A stretch of 64,000 bases of DNA from Luteolibacter sp. Y139 (GTDB lineage: Bacteria; Verrucomicrobiota; Verrucomicrobiia; Verrucomicrobiales; Akkermansiaceae): assembly GCF_038066715.1 (NCBI RefSeq), contig NZ_JBBUKT010000004.1:62001-126000 (forward strand), read 5' to 3'. The position numbers and the translations under genes were made by a program. The first letter of the stretch is position 1; every line of letters starts with the position of its first letter. Below the pieces are notes generated by a model. That model worked only from the letters and a program-made list of their open reading frames with translations, did not search any database and was not told where the DNA came from. Below are positions 1 to 9,911 of the stretch, one piece after another.

Positions 1-3000
1 CTCAAGCTGGAGAAGGAAATGGTGCGGCTCAGCGCCCCGGTGGGTGAGGCGAGTTACAATCGTCGCCGTGATCACGCGCTGCTATTGATCTCGCTGGAGC
101 AGAAGGCGGACGCGGAGCCACTGCTGCGCAAGCTGGCGGAAGAGAAGCCGGATGACGTGATGGTGAAGACCGCACTCTACTCGGTGCTGAAGCCGGAGGA
201 ACAGCTCAAGCAGGCGAAGGAACTGGCCAAGGGCAACTTCGACGAGGAGATGATTTCTTCCCTCTTCGCGACGTGGATGCGTGGCAATACCGCGGCCAAG
301 AAGTTCGATGGTCTGGAGGCCATGACCGGCCTGCTTGAGAACCTGGAGCCGAGTTTCAAGAACGACCGCAACCTGTCTTGGGTGAACTACCTGATGGCCC
401 AGCTCGTGTCCGACGACTCGATGGACGTGCAGTTGACCTCGCTCTTCAAAAAGCAGGAGGGGAATGGGGAACAATATAACAAGGAGCAGTCGCAGCGCCG
501 GGAAGAGCTGTGCAAGCGGATGTTCCGCGCGATGGTCCGGCACCCGCAGACCGCCGAGCAGGGATTCGTGCTGCTCTCCGGGACGCGCGAGGTGCTTGGC
601 GCGACCCCGGAGGAACTGGATGCCGCCGCATTGTCCGCGATGCGCCTGGTGATCCGCATCGAGCCGCCGCCGGTGAGCCGGCGCTACTACTCGAATCGGC
701 GGGGCTACCTGTGGTCATGGGTGCGGGGCAATTCGTCATCCGGTGGCAATCGTCCCCAGGGGCTGATGCCCTCGGCATGGCTGGCGCAGCGGGCGACGCA
801 GGGCAAGGTGATGGAGCCTTACGACAAGGAGTTCATCCTCGGTCTCGCGAAGGAAGGGGGCGATTGGGCGAAGACGATCGAAACCTGCGAGGCGATCGTG
901 GCGGCACCCGGCTTGGCAAAGTTCGAGGAGTGGAAGAAAACGGCAGCCGAACGCTCCCAGCAGAGCACCGTGGAGCTGGAGTGGATTTCTCGGACGGCGG
1001 CTGCGGCGAAACGCGACGACTTGAAGGGCGCGATCGAGGACTTCATGTGTGAGGGGCTCCGCCAGGGGACCTATGATTCGCAGTCCTTCGCCCAGGAGCT
1101 CGCGCAGTCGGTGGAGGATGCGAGAGACCCAGCGGCGCGCATGGCGGCGCTGCGCCGGCTCACCACCAAAATCCTGGGGCCTGAGGAAGCGTGGCCGCTC
1201 TACGCGGAACTCCGGAATGGCGGGTACTACATGCAGGGGCCGAACCAGCGGATGAATGCCTTCCAGAACATCTGGTCGTCATTCAACGGCAATGAGGTGA
1301 CGGCAGTGTGCGCCATGCGTTTCGCGGCCGGCTATGGGCTGACGGGAGGTGGATCGCTGAATTGGTACCAGATCCTCGAGAATTCGAATGGCAACGTGCC
1401 GGCGGCGTCACGGATGCTGAATGCCGGCTACTTCGCACCCGGCCCGGAGGTGGTGGCGGATCCGAAGGATGGCAATGGCAAGAGCATGCTCGACTACGGC
1501 CTGAACCGGCTGAAGCAGCGGGACGGAGCGCCGAAGCTGGGAGAGGAGCTGATGAAGGTCGAAGGGGCGGATCGCTTCTGGGCGAGAATCTTCGGTGCGA
1601 TCCTCGCGAACAAACCGGAGGTCGCCTATGCCGAGCTGGATCGTGAGTCCGCTACCATCGCCAAGTGGTCGGCCGAAGCGCGCCAGGACTTGTGGGGTTT
1701 CATCGCCACGTGGCTGCCGGAGGCGCCAACGAAGGCGTCTGCATCCGTGCGCAAGCAATTGACGGAAAACCTCAAGCAGGGCGATGGCGAGGCAAAGAAG
1801 AAAGCGGAGCAGTATCTCAAGGACGGGATCCCCCAAGACGGGCGTTCTTCCTATTCTTCCGACAGTGAGATCCAGCAGCTTGTCAGCCGGCTTGTCAGCG
1901 GGAATGCGGAGTTGGCAGCCAAGCTGTGGGACAAGGCCCTGGAGCAAATGCGCGGGAGCTCGCAGGGCTGGTCTTCCAGCAGCGGCGGCTTTACGAACAC
2001 GCAGGATACCTATGCCCACGCCCAGCTGATGGACCTCCTGCTCAATCGCAAGATTCCCCTGAAGGACTTGTGCGAGTTTCTTGCGGCCTTCAGCAAGCAG
2101 CCATCGGCGTCCAAGCTCGGCGAGTATGAGAGCAATTTCAGCTACTACCTGGATCGTATTTTCCAGGACGAGATCAAGCGGCGTGACGCGGAGATCAAGA
2201 AGCTCAAGCTGGCCGATGGCCTGCCGACGAGTGCGGGTCTCTACACCCTGCTCATCAAGGACACGCCCGCCGAACTCCGCGGGATCATGGGAGCGCTGGT
2301 GATCAACCGGATTCGGAACCAGAGCCCGTGGAATTATCCGAACGGCTGGCAGGAGAAGCTGTCTGCATGGACCGCCGACCTGAAGAAGACGGATCCGGTC
2401 TTCGCCAATGCCGTGAAGCTGGCCGTGCTCGCTGGCGCTGGCGATCGGCCCAACGATGCGGCCAAGGCGGATTTCAAGGCGAGCTTCGCCGCTTTCGTGG
2501 CGGAAGCGAAGATCCCCATCGAGCTGAAATTCGATACGGTGGTGGGACTTCTCTACGAACGTCCGTCCTCGCAGCTGGACGATCCGGCCTGTGCCAAGGC
2601 GATGGCGGATTTCCTGTGCAGCTACCTGACGCCGGATCGCACGTGGGCTGGCTACCAGTCGGTGCCGGCGCTGAACAACTTCGCGAGCTGGAAGAGCATT
2701 TCCAAGGAGGATGCGAAGCGCTTGCTGGATGCTTTCCAGAAGAGCCGAGTTGATTTCGCCAATGGCAGTGGCGAAGAGGACAAGGCGCACGGATTGATCA
2801 CGGCGCTGAACCTGTCGCTGGCCCTGGGTGCCGGCGATGCGGAGGGGATCGCCCGAGCCGCTCGCACCGGCTCGGGAGTACGGGGTCGCCTGGATCTCGC
2901 CGTCAGACTCTGGCAGGGGGGCCTGGGAGATTCCGCCAAGATGTTGATTGCGCGGCCCGGTGAATATCATCAGGCGATGAGAGCGGTGGTGCTCGGTGAG

Positions 3001-4296
3001 AAGATCGAGGGACAGCAATTGCCGCCTTTCTCGAAGGAGAGCGAAGCGGCGCTGCCCGGGTGGCTCAAGGTGATCGAAGACCCCGCGCAGGGCTTCCGCG
3101 TGGAGTGCCTCATTTCCGCCCTGCCGGATGCGAAAGATGCGGCAGCTCCCTCGGTGAAACGTTCGGACCGCCTCGTGTCGCTGGCCAAGCGCTTCGCCGC
3201 GGAAGCGCCGAAGCCGCGGGTCTCGCGCTTGGAATCGCTCGCCGCGCTGGCCGTGGAGCCAGCCTGCGCCAGCATCCTCGACTCAGAGATCGAAGCGGTG
3301 ACCCGCGGCACCGACCTCGGTGCCTTGGTGATGACGACCACCCATTCGAACTACAATGGTGGCCCGATCGACCGTGAGGAACAGGCGGTGATGGAGATTC
3401 TCCTGCGTCGCAGCATCCAAGCCCAGCTGGAGCAATCGGGCGATGCCTCGCGCCTGATCAAGCAGGTGGAGTCGATCCAGGTGATTTCCGGCGGAAACAA
3501 CGAGTACTACGCCGGGCAGCAGATGGATCGCTTCTTCGATCCCCAGGCCACGCTGCTGATCCGTCGCATCTATGAGCTGGAGGGAGACAAGAAGAAGGCC
3601 GCCGCGGCGCAGGCGCTGAAGCTGTGCGAGGTGCTGCTCGGCTTCGACCAGCGGGATATGCAGCGCGATGCGATCGCGCTCGGGATCATGTCGCAGCTTG
3701 CGGGCGGTGATGGCTCGGCCTTTGATCGCTGGCTGGACGGGCTTCCCCCGGACACGCGCAAGCGCTACGACCAAGTCCGCAAGCAGCACTCGCTGGCCCA
3801 GGCGTTTCCGACCATCCACGAGCCCCCTCTCACCGATGCGGCGTACGAGAAGCCGCGCCGGGACCTTCTCGCCGCGATGCTGACCGACCCCGCGACCCTG
3901 AAGCGCGAGATCACTCACCCGACGGTGCTGTCCGGACTGCTGGACTCCAAGGCGTTCACCCGCGAGGACATCTTCGCGGTGGTGGACGCTCTTCCCGCGG
4001 ATCACCCGATGAAGGCGAAATTCCTGACGGAAAAGGCCGGTATCATCGGGTGGCGCTCGGATGAGAAGGAGAACGCGATCAAGGGCTTCGATGCCGCCGA
4101 CGCTGCCGCGAAGGCGAGCGGCGATGCGAAGTCGGCCGCCTATGCACGGGCCTACCGGGCGAAGTACCTCGAGGACCGCCAGCAGAAGACGGCTGAAGCC
4201 GCGGCCATCGCCAAGGAGATCAAACCCGACGATCTTGACGAAAAAGAGCGCAAGTGGATGGAAGATCTGATCAAGAAGGCAGAGACGAAGAAATGA
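1..4296 (+). CDS. Giant helical-repeat protein, 5' partial
   Basis: The frame is open to the left edge, so the true start lies outside the window; an internal ATG at 19 is not needed as the start. About 1430 residues are visible, rich in Ala, Leu, Lys and Glu with a regular helical, TPR-like look (for example the Ala/Lys-rich C-terminus ending KKAETKK). No catalytic motif is recognised. It lies 127 bases upstream of the coiled-coil/MoxR/DUF58/vWA cluster in the same direction, so it probably belongs to that envelope or chaperone system as a scaffold. The repeat-protein assignment is from composition and periodicity only. Confidence 0.8.
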   Translation, partial: LKLEKEMVRLSAPVGEASYNRRRDHALLLISLEQKADAEPLLRKLAEEKPDDVMVKTALYSVLKPEEQLKQAKELAKGNFDEEMISSLFATWMRGNTAAKKFDGLEAMTGLLENLEPSFKNDRNLSWVNYLMAQLVSDDSMDVQLTSLFKKQEGNGEQYNKEQSQRREELCKRMFRAMVRHPQTAEQGFVLLSGTREVLGATPEELDAAALSAMRLVIRIEPPPVSRRYYSNRRGYLWSWVRGNSSSGGNRPQGLMPSAWLAQRATQGKVMEPYDKEFILGLAKEGGDWAKTIETCEAIVAAPGLAKFEEWKKTAAERSQQSTVELEWISRTAAAAKRDDLKGAIEDFMCEGLRQGTYDSQSFAQELAQSVEDARDPAARMAALRRLTTKILGPEEAWPLYAELRNGGYYMQGPNQRMNAFQNIWSSFNGNEVTAVCAMRFAAGYGLTGGGSLNWYQILENSNGNVPAASRMLNAGYFAPGPEVVADPKDGNGKSMLDYGLNRLKQRDGAPKLGEELMKVEGADRFWARIFGAILANKPEVAYAELDRESATIAKWSAEARQDLWGFIATWLPEAPTKASASVRKQLTENLKQGDGEAKKKAEQYLKDGIPQDGRSSYSSDSEIQQLVSRLVSGNAELAAKLWDKALEQMRGSSQGWSSSSGGFTNTQDTYAHAQLMDLLLNRKIPLKDLCEFLAAFSKQPSASKLGEYESNFSYYLDRIFQDEIKRRDAEIKKLKLADGLPTSAGLYTLLIKDTPAELRGIMGALVINRIRNQSPWNYPNGWQEKLSAWTADLKKTDPVFANAVKLAVLAGAGDRPNDAAKADFKASFAAFVAEAKIPIELKFDTVVGLLYERPSSQLDDPACAKAMADFLCSYLTPDRTWAGYQSVPALNNFASWKSISKEDAKRLLDAFQKSRVDFANGSGEEDKAHGLITALNLSLALGAGDAEGIARAARTGSGVRGRLDLAVRLWQGGLGDSAKMLIARPGEYHQAMRAVVLGEKIEGQQLPPFSKESEAALPGWLKVIEDPAQGFRVECLISALPDAKDAAAPSVKRSDRLVSLAKRFAAEAPKPRVSRLESLAALAVEPACASILDSEIEAVTRGTDLGALVMTTTHSNYNGGPIDREEQAVMEILLRRSIQAQLEQSGDASRLIKQVESIQVISGGNNEYYAGQQMDRFFDPQATLLIRRIYELEGDKKKAAAAQALKLCEVLLGFDQRDMQRDAIALGIMSQLAGGDGSAFDRWLDGLPPDTRKRYDQVRKQHSLAQAFPTIHEPPLTDAAYEKPRRDLLAAMLTDPATLKREITHPTVLSGLLDSKAFTREDIFAVVDALPADHPMKAKFLTEKAGIIGWRSDEKENAIKGFDAADAAAKASGDAKSAAYARAYRAKYLEDRQQKTAEAAAIAKEIKPDDLDEKERKWMEDLIKKAETKK

Positions 4297-4322
4297 TCAC
4301 GGACCGCTCATGTCACCGGGAG

Positions 4323-4340
4323 TGCGGAATTTATTCCGCA
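4323..4340. repeat. Palindrome TGCGGAAT-TT-ATTCCGCA
   Basis: This perfect 8-base inverted repeat with a 2-base spacer lies in the 127-base gap between the giant repeat protein and the next gene. A near-identical core (GCGGAAT...ATTCCGC) recurs at 12445-12460, so it looks like a small dispersed element. There is no T-run after it, so it is not a standard intrinsic terminator. Confidence 0.6.
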
Positions 4341-4423
4341 GGATGGGCCGGCGAGGCCTGTCTCGTGCTTGATTTGTCCCATCCCACGCCTTCCGCATCA
4401 TCCACGGTCTAAAATTCAACGCC

Positions 4424-6046
4424 ATGACCTCGCTCACTTCATTCCTGGATGCCGTCCGCCATCGGCTTGACCGCGGCGTTGCCTCGCGCATCGGAGCGCG
4501 TTGCCTGCTGGCTGGTGCGGGAGCTTGTCTCGCCTGGGCGGTGGCGTGGCGGATCTTTGGCTACGCCGCGCCGCGGATCGGCTACGCGATTGCGACCGGC
4601 TCGGCCTTGCTGGTGTTTGCCATCGCTCTGGTGGCTTCCCGCAGGAACTCGACGGATGCGGCCCTGGTGGCTGACGAGACCTTCGGGCTGAAGGATGGCC
4701 TTCTGTCGTGGCTCGGCTTCCGCGCCAAGGGCGGTGAGGGTGAGGTGTACCAGCTGCAGGAAAAGATGCTGGTCGCGAAGGTTTCATCGCTCGATCCGGC
4801 CGGGGTTCCGCTGGTCCATCCGAAGCGCGCGTATGGGATCGGTGTATTGTTCGCGGTGATCGCCGGAGGGCTGGCGCTGCTGCCGCACAGTCAGGCGGTG
4901 CGGGACCGGCTTGCGCGCGAGGAGATGACGGCCGAGCGGAGCGCGGAGGTGAAGAAGCAGGTCGAGGAGGCGGTGGAAGAATTGATCAAGGATCTGGGCG
5001 AAGATGAGAAGAAGGTGCTGGATCCGTCCAAGCTGCGGGAGCTTGCCAAGCAGCTCGCCGAGACCAAGGACCAGCGCGAGGCGGAGAAGCAGATCGCCAA
5101 ATTCGAGCAGGAGCTTGCGAAGGCCATGCAGGGGCTGGAGGCCCGCCAGGATGAAGCCGTGCTGAAGCTGTCCGCGGAGGAGCTTGCCAAGTCATCGCTC
5201 GCCGATGCCCGCCAGCTGGGCAAGCAGCTCGATGCGAAGGATTTCGAGAAGGCCCAGCAGGAACTCGGCGAAATGAAGCCCGAGGCGAAGAACAAGATGA
5301 CGCCGGAGGAGCTGGAGCAGCTGAAGAAGAATGCTGCCAAGGCCAAGGAGATGGCGAAGCGGATGGCCGACGGAGCCCGCCAGCGGAACTTCGGCAAGAT
5401 GCAGAAGCCGGGCGACAAGATGGATGGCGAGCAGATGCAGATGAACAATGGCAACCAGCAGCCGATGCAAGAGATGCTGGAGGACATGGATGCGGATGCC
5501 CGCCAGCTCGGCGCGAAAATGGAGCAGGGTGAATTTGATCCCGATGCCGAGGCCATGGCGATGAAGCTCGGCGAGAAGATGGGCAAGCTGGGAGACCGTC
5601 TCGGACAGCTGGGTGCCCGCCAGAAGGCGAAGGACAAGCTCAACAAGCTGCGCGCCGGTATGGGCGAAGCTCGTCAATTCGCCCAAGGACAGAGCCAGGT
5701 GCTGGGACTCGCCCAATCCATGGCACAATCGCAGCAGCCCGGCGGGAAAAAGGCCGGCACGGGCAGCGAGCAAAACCGGCGCAACGAGCGCGACGAACTC
5801 AAGGACAACAAGAACCTCGCCCAGCTCAAGGGCAATCCGGATGGCGAGGGCCCGTCTTCCAACTCGGTCGAATCCGCCGAGAGCGGCACCGGCATCGCCG
5901 GTCGTGCCGGCGTGGACAAAGCGCGCGAATTCCGCCGCCAGATGGAGTCACTAGTCCGCCGCGATGACATCCCGGAGGAGCTCAAGCTCGGCGTCCGCGA
6001 ATACTTCGAACGCGTCCACGAAACCGGCGATACGCCCTCCGAATAA
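4424..6046 (+). CDS. Membrane-anchored coiled-coil protein of MoxR/vWA cluster
   Basis: This 540-residue protein has two N-terminal hydrophobic segments (about residues 25-70) and a third near 130-150. A long charged Glu/Lys/Gln/Ala-rich coiled-coil region follows, with Met/Gln-rich stretches, and then a low-complexity C-terminal tail. The N-terminal part resembles proteins found beside MoxR/DUF58 genes in Planctomycetes and Verrucomicrobia (DUF4175-like), but I cannot name a reaction. It is followed after 48 bases by the MoxR ATPase, so it is probably co-transcribed and a structural partner of the vWA proteins. Confidence 0.8.
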   Translation: MTSLTSFLDAVRHRLDRGVASRIGARCLLAGAGACLAWAVAWRIFGYAAPRIGYAIATGSALLVFAIALVASRRNSTDAALVADETFGLKDGLLSWLGFRAKGGEGEVYQLQEKMLVAKVSSLDPAGVPLVHPKRAYGIGVLFAVIAGGLALLPHSQAVRDRLAREEMTAERSAEVKKQVEEAVEELIKDLGEDEKKVLDPSKLRELAKQLAETKDQREAEKQIAKFEQELAKAMQGLEARQDEAVLKLSAEELAKSSLADARQLGKQLDAKDFEKAQQELGEMKPEAKNKMTPEELEQLKKNAAKAKEMAKRMADGARQRNFGKMQKPGDKMDGEQMQMNNGNQQPMQEMLEDMDADARQLGAKMEQGEFDPDAEAMAMKLGEKMGKLGDRLGQLGARQKAKDKLNKLRAGMGEARQFAQGQSQVLGLAQSMAQSQQPGGKKAGTGSEQNRRNERDELKDNKNLAQLKGNPDGEGPSSNSVESAESGTGIAGRAGVDKAREFRRQMESLVRRDDIPEELKLGVREYFERVHETGDTPSE

Positions 6047-6094
6047 ACCTGTCTTTCCACCGATCACTGATCACCCGGCACTTTCCCTCATCCC

Positions 6095-7075
6095 ATGCCC
6101 GCGACACTCGAAAACGAAACGGTCCAGTTCGCCGAAACCTTCAATCGCATCCGCGATGAGGTCGGCAAGTTCATCGTCGGCCAGAAGGACATCGTGGAGA
6201 ATGTCCTCACGGCCATCTGCTGCGGCGGTCACGTCCTGCTTGAAGGCGTGCCCGGCCTTGGCAAGACCGCGCTGGTCAACACGCTGGCCAAAGCGCTCGA
6301 CCTGAAGTTCGGCCGCATTCAGTTCACGCCGGACTTGCTGCCCAGCGACGTCGTCGGCACCCAGGTCCTCTCGGATAGAGGAGGAAGTCGCGAGCTTGTC
6401 TTCCAGCCCGGGCCGGTCTTCTGCAACATCCTGCTCGCCGACGAAATCAACCGCGCCACGCCGAAGACGCAGAGCGCGTTGCTTGAGACGATGCAGGAAA
6501 AGCGCGTCACGGTGGCAGGTATCAGTCACCCGCTGGATCTGCCGTTCTTCGTGCTCGCGACGCAGAACCCGATCGAGAACGACGGCACCTATCCGCTGCC
6601 CGAGGCGCAGCTCGACCGCTTCTTCTTCAAGTTGAACGTCAGCTTGCCGGATCACGACGAGTTCGCGGAGATCCTCAATCGAACCGGGGGCAACAGCACG
6701 CCGGAGATCAAGCCGGTCGCCCATGGCGCGGACATCCTGCGCATGGGACAGACACTGCGCGAGATTCCCGTGGCGAAGGATGTGCAGGATCATCTCATCA
6801 AAGTGGTCCGCAATACCCACCCCGAGAACGACAAGTCGCCGGAGAAGGTGAAGAAGTACGTCCGGCATGGAGCGAGCCCGCGTGCTGCGCAGGCGATGCT
6901 TTCCTCCGCGCGGGTGAGGGCCTTGCTGGATGGCCGATTCCATGTGGCGCGCGAGGATGTCGATGCCGTCGCGCCGCCGGCGCTTTGCCACCGCATGATT
7001 CTTTCGTTTGAAGGTGAGGCGGAGGGAATCAAGCCGGTCGATCTGGTGCGCGCGGCGATTCGTGGGGCGTATTGA
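6095..7075 (+). CDS. MoxR-family AAA+ ATPase
   Basis: This 326-residue cytoplasmic ATPase has the full MoxR core: Walker A GVPGLGKT near residue 53, Walker B LLADEINR near 113, and sensor 1 in ATQNPIEN near 151, followed by a small lid domain. MoxR ATPases act as chaperones that mature or insert metal-dependent vWA proteins. Length and gene order (MoxR, DUF58, vWA, vWA) are typical of the family. Specific clients cannot be read from sequence; the two vWA proteins downstream are the natural candidates. Confidence 0.95.
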   Translation: MPATLENETVQFAETFNRIRDEVGKFIVGQKDIVENVLTAICCGGHVLLEGVPGLGKTALVNTLAKALDLKFGRIQFTPDLLPSDVVGTQVLSDRGGSRELVFQPGPVFCNILLADEINRATPKTQSALLETMQEKRVTVAGISHPLDLPFFVLATQNPIENDGTYPLPEAQLDRFFFKLNVSLPDHDEFAEILNRTGGNSTPEIKPVAHGADILRMGQTLREIPVAKDVQDHLIKVVRNTHPENDKSPEKVKKYVRHGASPRAAQAMLSSARVRALLDGRFHVAREDVDAVAPPALCHRMILSFEGEAEGIKPVDLVRAAIRGAY

Positions 7076-7091
7076 AGACGACGATTGGCAA

Positions 7092-7134
7092 GGAGCAGGG
7101 ACATTCCTGCTCCTGCTGGCGACAAGAGTGTCGC
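7092..7134. repeat. Tandem palindromes between MoxR and DUF58 genes
   Basis: Two perfect hairpins lie back to back: GGAGCAGG/CCTGCTCC (7092-7099 and 7106-7113) and GCGACA/TGTCGC (7119-7124 and 7129-7134). They fill the gap between two co-directional genes, which argues that the downstream gene starts after them, at 7178. Similar short palindromes occur in several other gaps in this window. Confidence 0.55.
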
Positions 7135-7177
7135 TGCTCCTTATCTATCCGATCTTGAACCATCCCGATTTCCACCG

Positions 7178-8074
7178 ATGGCCGAATCCATTGAAGCACT
7201 TCCACCCGGTGAGTTGACTGGAGCGGCGTTCATTCGCCGCTTGGAGACTCTGTTCCTTCTCGTCCGGCGTGTGCTCGGCGGGTCGATGCAGGCGGATCGC
7301 AAGAGCACCCGCAAGGGGACCGGTATTACCTTCGCGGACTATGCGGAGTATCGCCACGGAGACGACTACCGTGCGATCGACTGGCGCGTTTATGCGCGTT
7401 TCGACGAGCTTGTGATCAAGCTTTTCGAGCTCGAGGAAGACGCGACCGTTTACCTCTTGCTAGACATGAGCCGGTCGATGCAGACGAAGACGGCGATGGC
7501 GCGGAAGCTGGCGGCGGCGCTGGGATACATCGGGCTGAATTGTCAGGATCGCGTCGCTTGCTATGGCATGGCGGATGAATTGCGGCCCTTGCTTGAGGCT
7601 TCGCGGGGACGGGGGAAGGTATTGCCGTTCTTGCGTTCGCTGGAGAGCGCGACTTGTTTCGGGAAGGATACGGATTTCTCCACCTGTGTGAAGACGTTGC
7701 AGGCGCGGCACCGGAAGAAGGGTCTGGTGGTGGTGATCTCGGACTTCTTCTATCCGACGGGTTTCGAGGAAGGTCTGAAGCGCTTGTCCGGTCTGGGTCA
7801 TGATGTGCATGCGATCCAGGTGCTTTCGGAGGAGGACTTGAAGTGTGACCGCAAGGGTGACTTGGAACTGGAGTGCGTTGAGTCCGGCAAGCGTCGCAAG
7901 GTGACGGTGACGAGCCGTGAGCTCGATGCCTATGCCGCTGCGGTGGCAGACTGGAATGAGAAGCTGCGCGTCGAATGCGCGCGGCGTGGGATTGGCTTCA
8001 CGCGCACACTCGATAGCGAGGCCTTTGATGAGGTGATCCGCGCGATTTTGCAGAGAGGAGGGCTCGCCGCGTGA
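7178..8074 (+). CDS. DUF58 domain protein
   Basis: This 298-residue protein carries the DUF58 hallmark: an EYR/GDDYRAIDWRVYAR block followed by a vWA-like strand with LLDMSRSM, a metal-site-like D-x-S-x-S. I chose the ATG at 7178 because the upstream frame (from 7085) is made of the intergenic palindromes. DUF58 proteins accompany MoxR ATPases and are thought to work with them in assembling envelope-located vWA complexes. There is no transmembrane segment, so it is probably cytoplasmic. Confidence 0.9.
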   Translation: MAESIEALPPGELTGAAFIRRLETLFLLVRRVLGGSMQADRKSTRKGTGITFADYAEYRHGDDYRAIDWRVYARFDELVIKLFELEEDATVYLLLDMSRSMQTKTAMARKLAAALGYIGLNCQDRVACYGMADELRPLLEASRGRGKVLPFLRSLESATCFGKDTDFSTCVKTLQARHRKKGLVVVISDFFYPTGFEEGLKRLSGLGHDVHAIQVLSEEDLKCDRKGDLELECVESGKRRKVTVTSRELDAYAAAVADWNEKLRVECARRGIGFTRTLDSEAFDEVIRAILQRGGLAA

Positions 8075-8113
8075 TGTCGCAACTCTCGATCTGTGAGTCG
8101 GGCCGCTCCCTGC

Positions 8114-8134
8114 CGGAACGACGCAGTCGTTCCG
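8114..8134. repeat. Hairpin with 9-bp stem and GCA triloop
   Basis: CGGAACGAC, loop GCA, GTCGTTCCG forms a perfect 9-base stem in the 88-base gap before the BatA-like gene. No T-run follows. The architecture (perfect stem, 3-base loop) resembles the GAA-triloop hairpins at 12521, 16682 and 17804. Confidence 0.55.
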
Positions 8135-8162
8135 CTACGAACGCCATGACGTCCGAAAGGCC

Positions 8163-9905
8163 ATGAACTTCATCTCCCCCGCATTCCTGTGGATGCTCGC
8201 GGCGCTTGCGCCGTTGATCGCGGCCTATTTCCTGAAGGTGCGTCCGCGGCGCTTTCCGGTGAATGCGCTGTTCCTGTGGGAAAAGATCTTCCAGGAGAAG
8301 AAGGCTTCATCGCTCTTCCAGCGGCTGCGTGATTTGTTCTCGCTGCTAATGTTGGCGCTGGCTCTTGGTGCGATTGCTCTCGCTGCCGCGGGACCTCGTC
8401 CGGCTTCGCAGGACAAGCGCGATTTGCTTATCGTGATCGATACTTCGCCGTCGATGCGCGCGAAGACGACTGCGGGTGGGAAGGATGGGATCGAGACCGC
8501 GAAGGAGCGGGCCCGTGAGATCATCCGTGCTCTGAATGGGACGCGGCGTGCCGCATTGGCGACCGCTGCGGGCGAGCTTGATTTCCTGAGTCACGCCAGC
8601 GATTCGCCGAAGGACCTCACGGATGCCATCGCGCGCTTGCAGGTGGCAGACGTTCCGGTGGGTCCGCAGACGGTGGCTGCCATGAACTCCTGCGCGAAGG
8701 GTGCCGGCAGCGCGGGTCGCGTGCTGCTCATTACCGATGGCAACCGCGGTTGGGAGGGGCTTGATCCAAGCGTGGAGATCATGCGCTTGGCTCCGTCCGC
8801 AGTGAATGCGGGCTTTATCGCCGCCGATCTGGATCGGAAGCCGGGCACCACGCGGGGTGCGGTGTTTTTCTATCGGATCGCTTCCTCGGTGAAGCAGGAG
8901 ACGAGTGCCGAGCTCGAACTTCGCCACGATGAAATGGGGCTCGCCCGTCTGGTGCCAATCACGCTCAAGCCCGGCGAAGAAACCAGCGACACGCTCGATA
9001 TCGATGATGCCGCTGCCGGGAAGTGGACTGCCGAGTTGAAATTCCCCGATGCCTTGGCGACGGACAATGTCGTGGCGCTGGGCTTGGCCGAGCCGAAGCC
9101 GGTGACCGTGAAAGTCGTGGCGCCGCAGGCGACGTTCTTCCAGCGCTGCGTCGAGGCGTTCTCTCTGACAGGCGGGATGCTGTCCCTTGCCGAGAAGGAC
9201 GCGGACGTGACCATCGCACAAGGTAGTGCCACCACTGACCCGCAGCAGATCATCTTCGCGCCATCCGGTGAGTCGCCGTTTTGGAGCGGTGGTGGCGGGG
9301 AGATCGAGGTCCTGGCCGCCGAGACGAAGATCCCGGGGCATCCGGTGACGAAGCACCTCGATCTTGAGGCAATGCGATTTGAGGGCGCGCGTGATCTTGC
9401 ACCGGTGGCGGGTGCCTTGATTCTCGCGACCTCGGAAACGGGCAAGCCGCTGATGTGGAAGGCCCGTGTGGAGGGGAAGGATGCGCTGGTGGTGAATCTG
9501 GATCCGGCGAAAGGTGAGTTCTTCTTTTCACCGGCCTTTCCCGCGCTGGTTCACGGGGCCGCGCTTGATCTCAGCGGTCGCGGGCCGGTCTTGCGCTCGG
9601 CACATCCCACGGGTTCGCGCGTGAATGCCGGCGGTCCCGTGACCAAGCCGGATGGCACTCCGATCCCGGCGGGTGATTTCACCGTGGCGAAGCTCGGGCA
9701 CTATCTCGCGACGACCACCGCGGGAGCGCGCTGGTTTGGTGGTGCCTTGTTCGAGCGTGCGGAGACCGTGCTCGATGGCACTGGTCCGGCGGACAGTGGG
9801 GCCTCGGTCGAGCGCGGCTATCCGATCTCATTCTGGCTGCTGGTGGTGGCCATCGCGCTGCTGGTCGTCGAATTCCTTCTCTATCATCGCCGCAAGGCCG
9901 GCTGA
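8163..9905 (+). CDS. BatA-like membrane protein with vWA domain
   Basis: This 580-residue protein begins with a BatA-type N-terminal domain (FISPAFLWML start, membrane segments at about residues 8-24 and 58-77). A von Willebrand A domain follows, with its metal-ion site motif DTSPS at residues 93-97. The remaining extracytoplasmic region is uncharacterised, and a C-terminal membrane helix sits near residues 555-573. It belongs to the MoxR/DUF58 operon and is a likely MoxR client. Its substrate or partner is unknown. The next gene starts 6 bases after its stop. Confidence 0.88.
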   Translation: MNFISPAFLWMLAALAPLIAAYFLKVRPRRFPVNALFLWEKIFQEKKASSLFQRLRDLFSLLMLALALGAIALAAAGPRPASQDKRDLLIVIDTSPSMRAKTTAGGKDGIETAKERAREIIRALNGTRRAALATAAGELDFLSHASDSPKDLTDAIARLQVADVPVGPQTVAAMNSCAKGAGSAGRVLLITDGNRGWEGLDPSVEIMRLAPSAVNAGFIAADLDRKPGTTRGAVFFYRIASSVKQETSAELELRHDEMGLARLVPITLKPGEETSDTLDIDDAAAGKWTAELKFPDALATDNVVALGLAEPKPVTVKVVAPQATFFQRCVEAFSLTGGMLSLAEKDADVTIAQGSATTDPQQIIFAPSGESPFWSGGGGEIEVLAAETKIPGHPVTKHLDLEAMRFEGARDLAPVAGALILATSETGKPLMWKARVEGKDALVVNLDPAKGEFFFSPAFPALVHGAALDLSGRGPVLRSAHPTGSRVNAGGPVTKPDGTPIPAGDFTVAKLGHYLATTTAGARWFGGALFERAETVLDGTGPADSGASVERGYPISFWLLVVAIALLVVEFLLYHRRKAG

Positions 9906-9911
9906 CCTCGC

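Noticed and set aside
1408..3018. Minus-strand open frame inside the giant repeat gene
   Set aside because: Arg/Gln/Leu-rich shadow of the sense gene, with no start context or motif.
7085..7177. Upstream extension of the DUF58 gene
   Set aside because: The sequence consists of two intergenic palindromes; the DUF58 family start fits the ATG at 7178.
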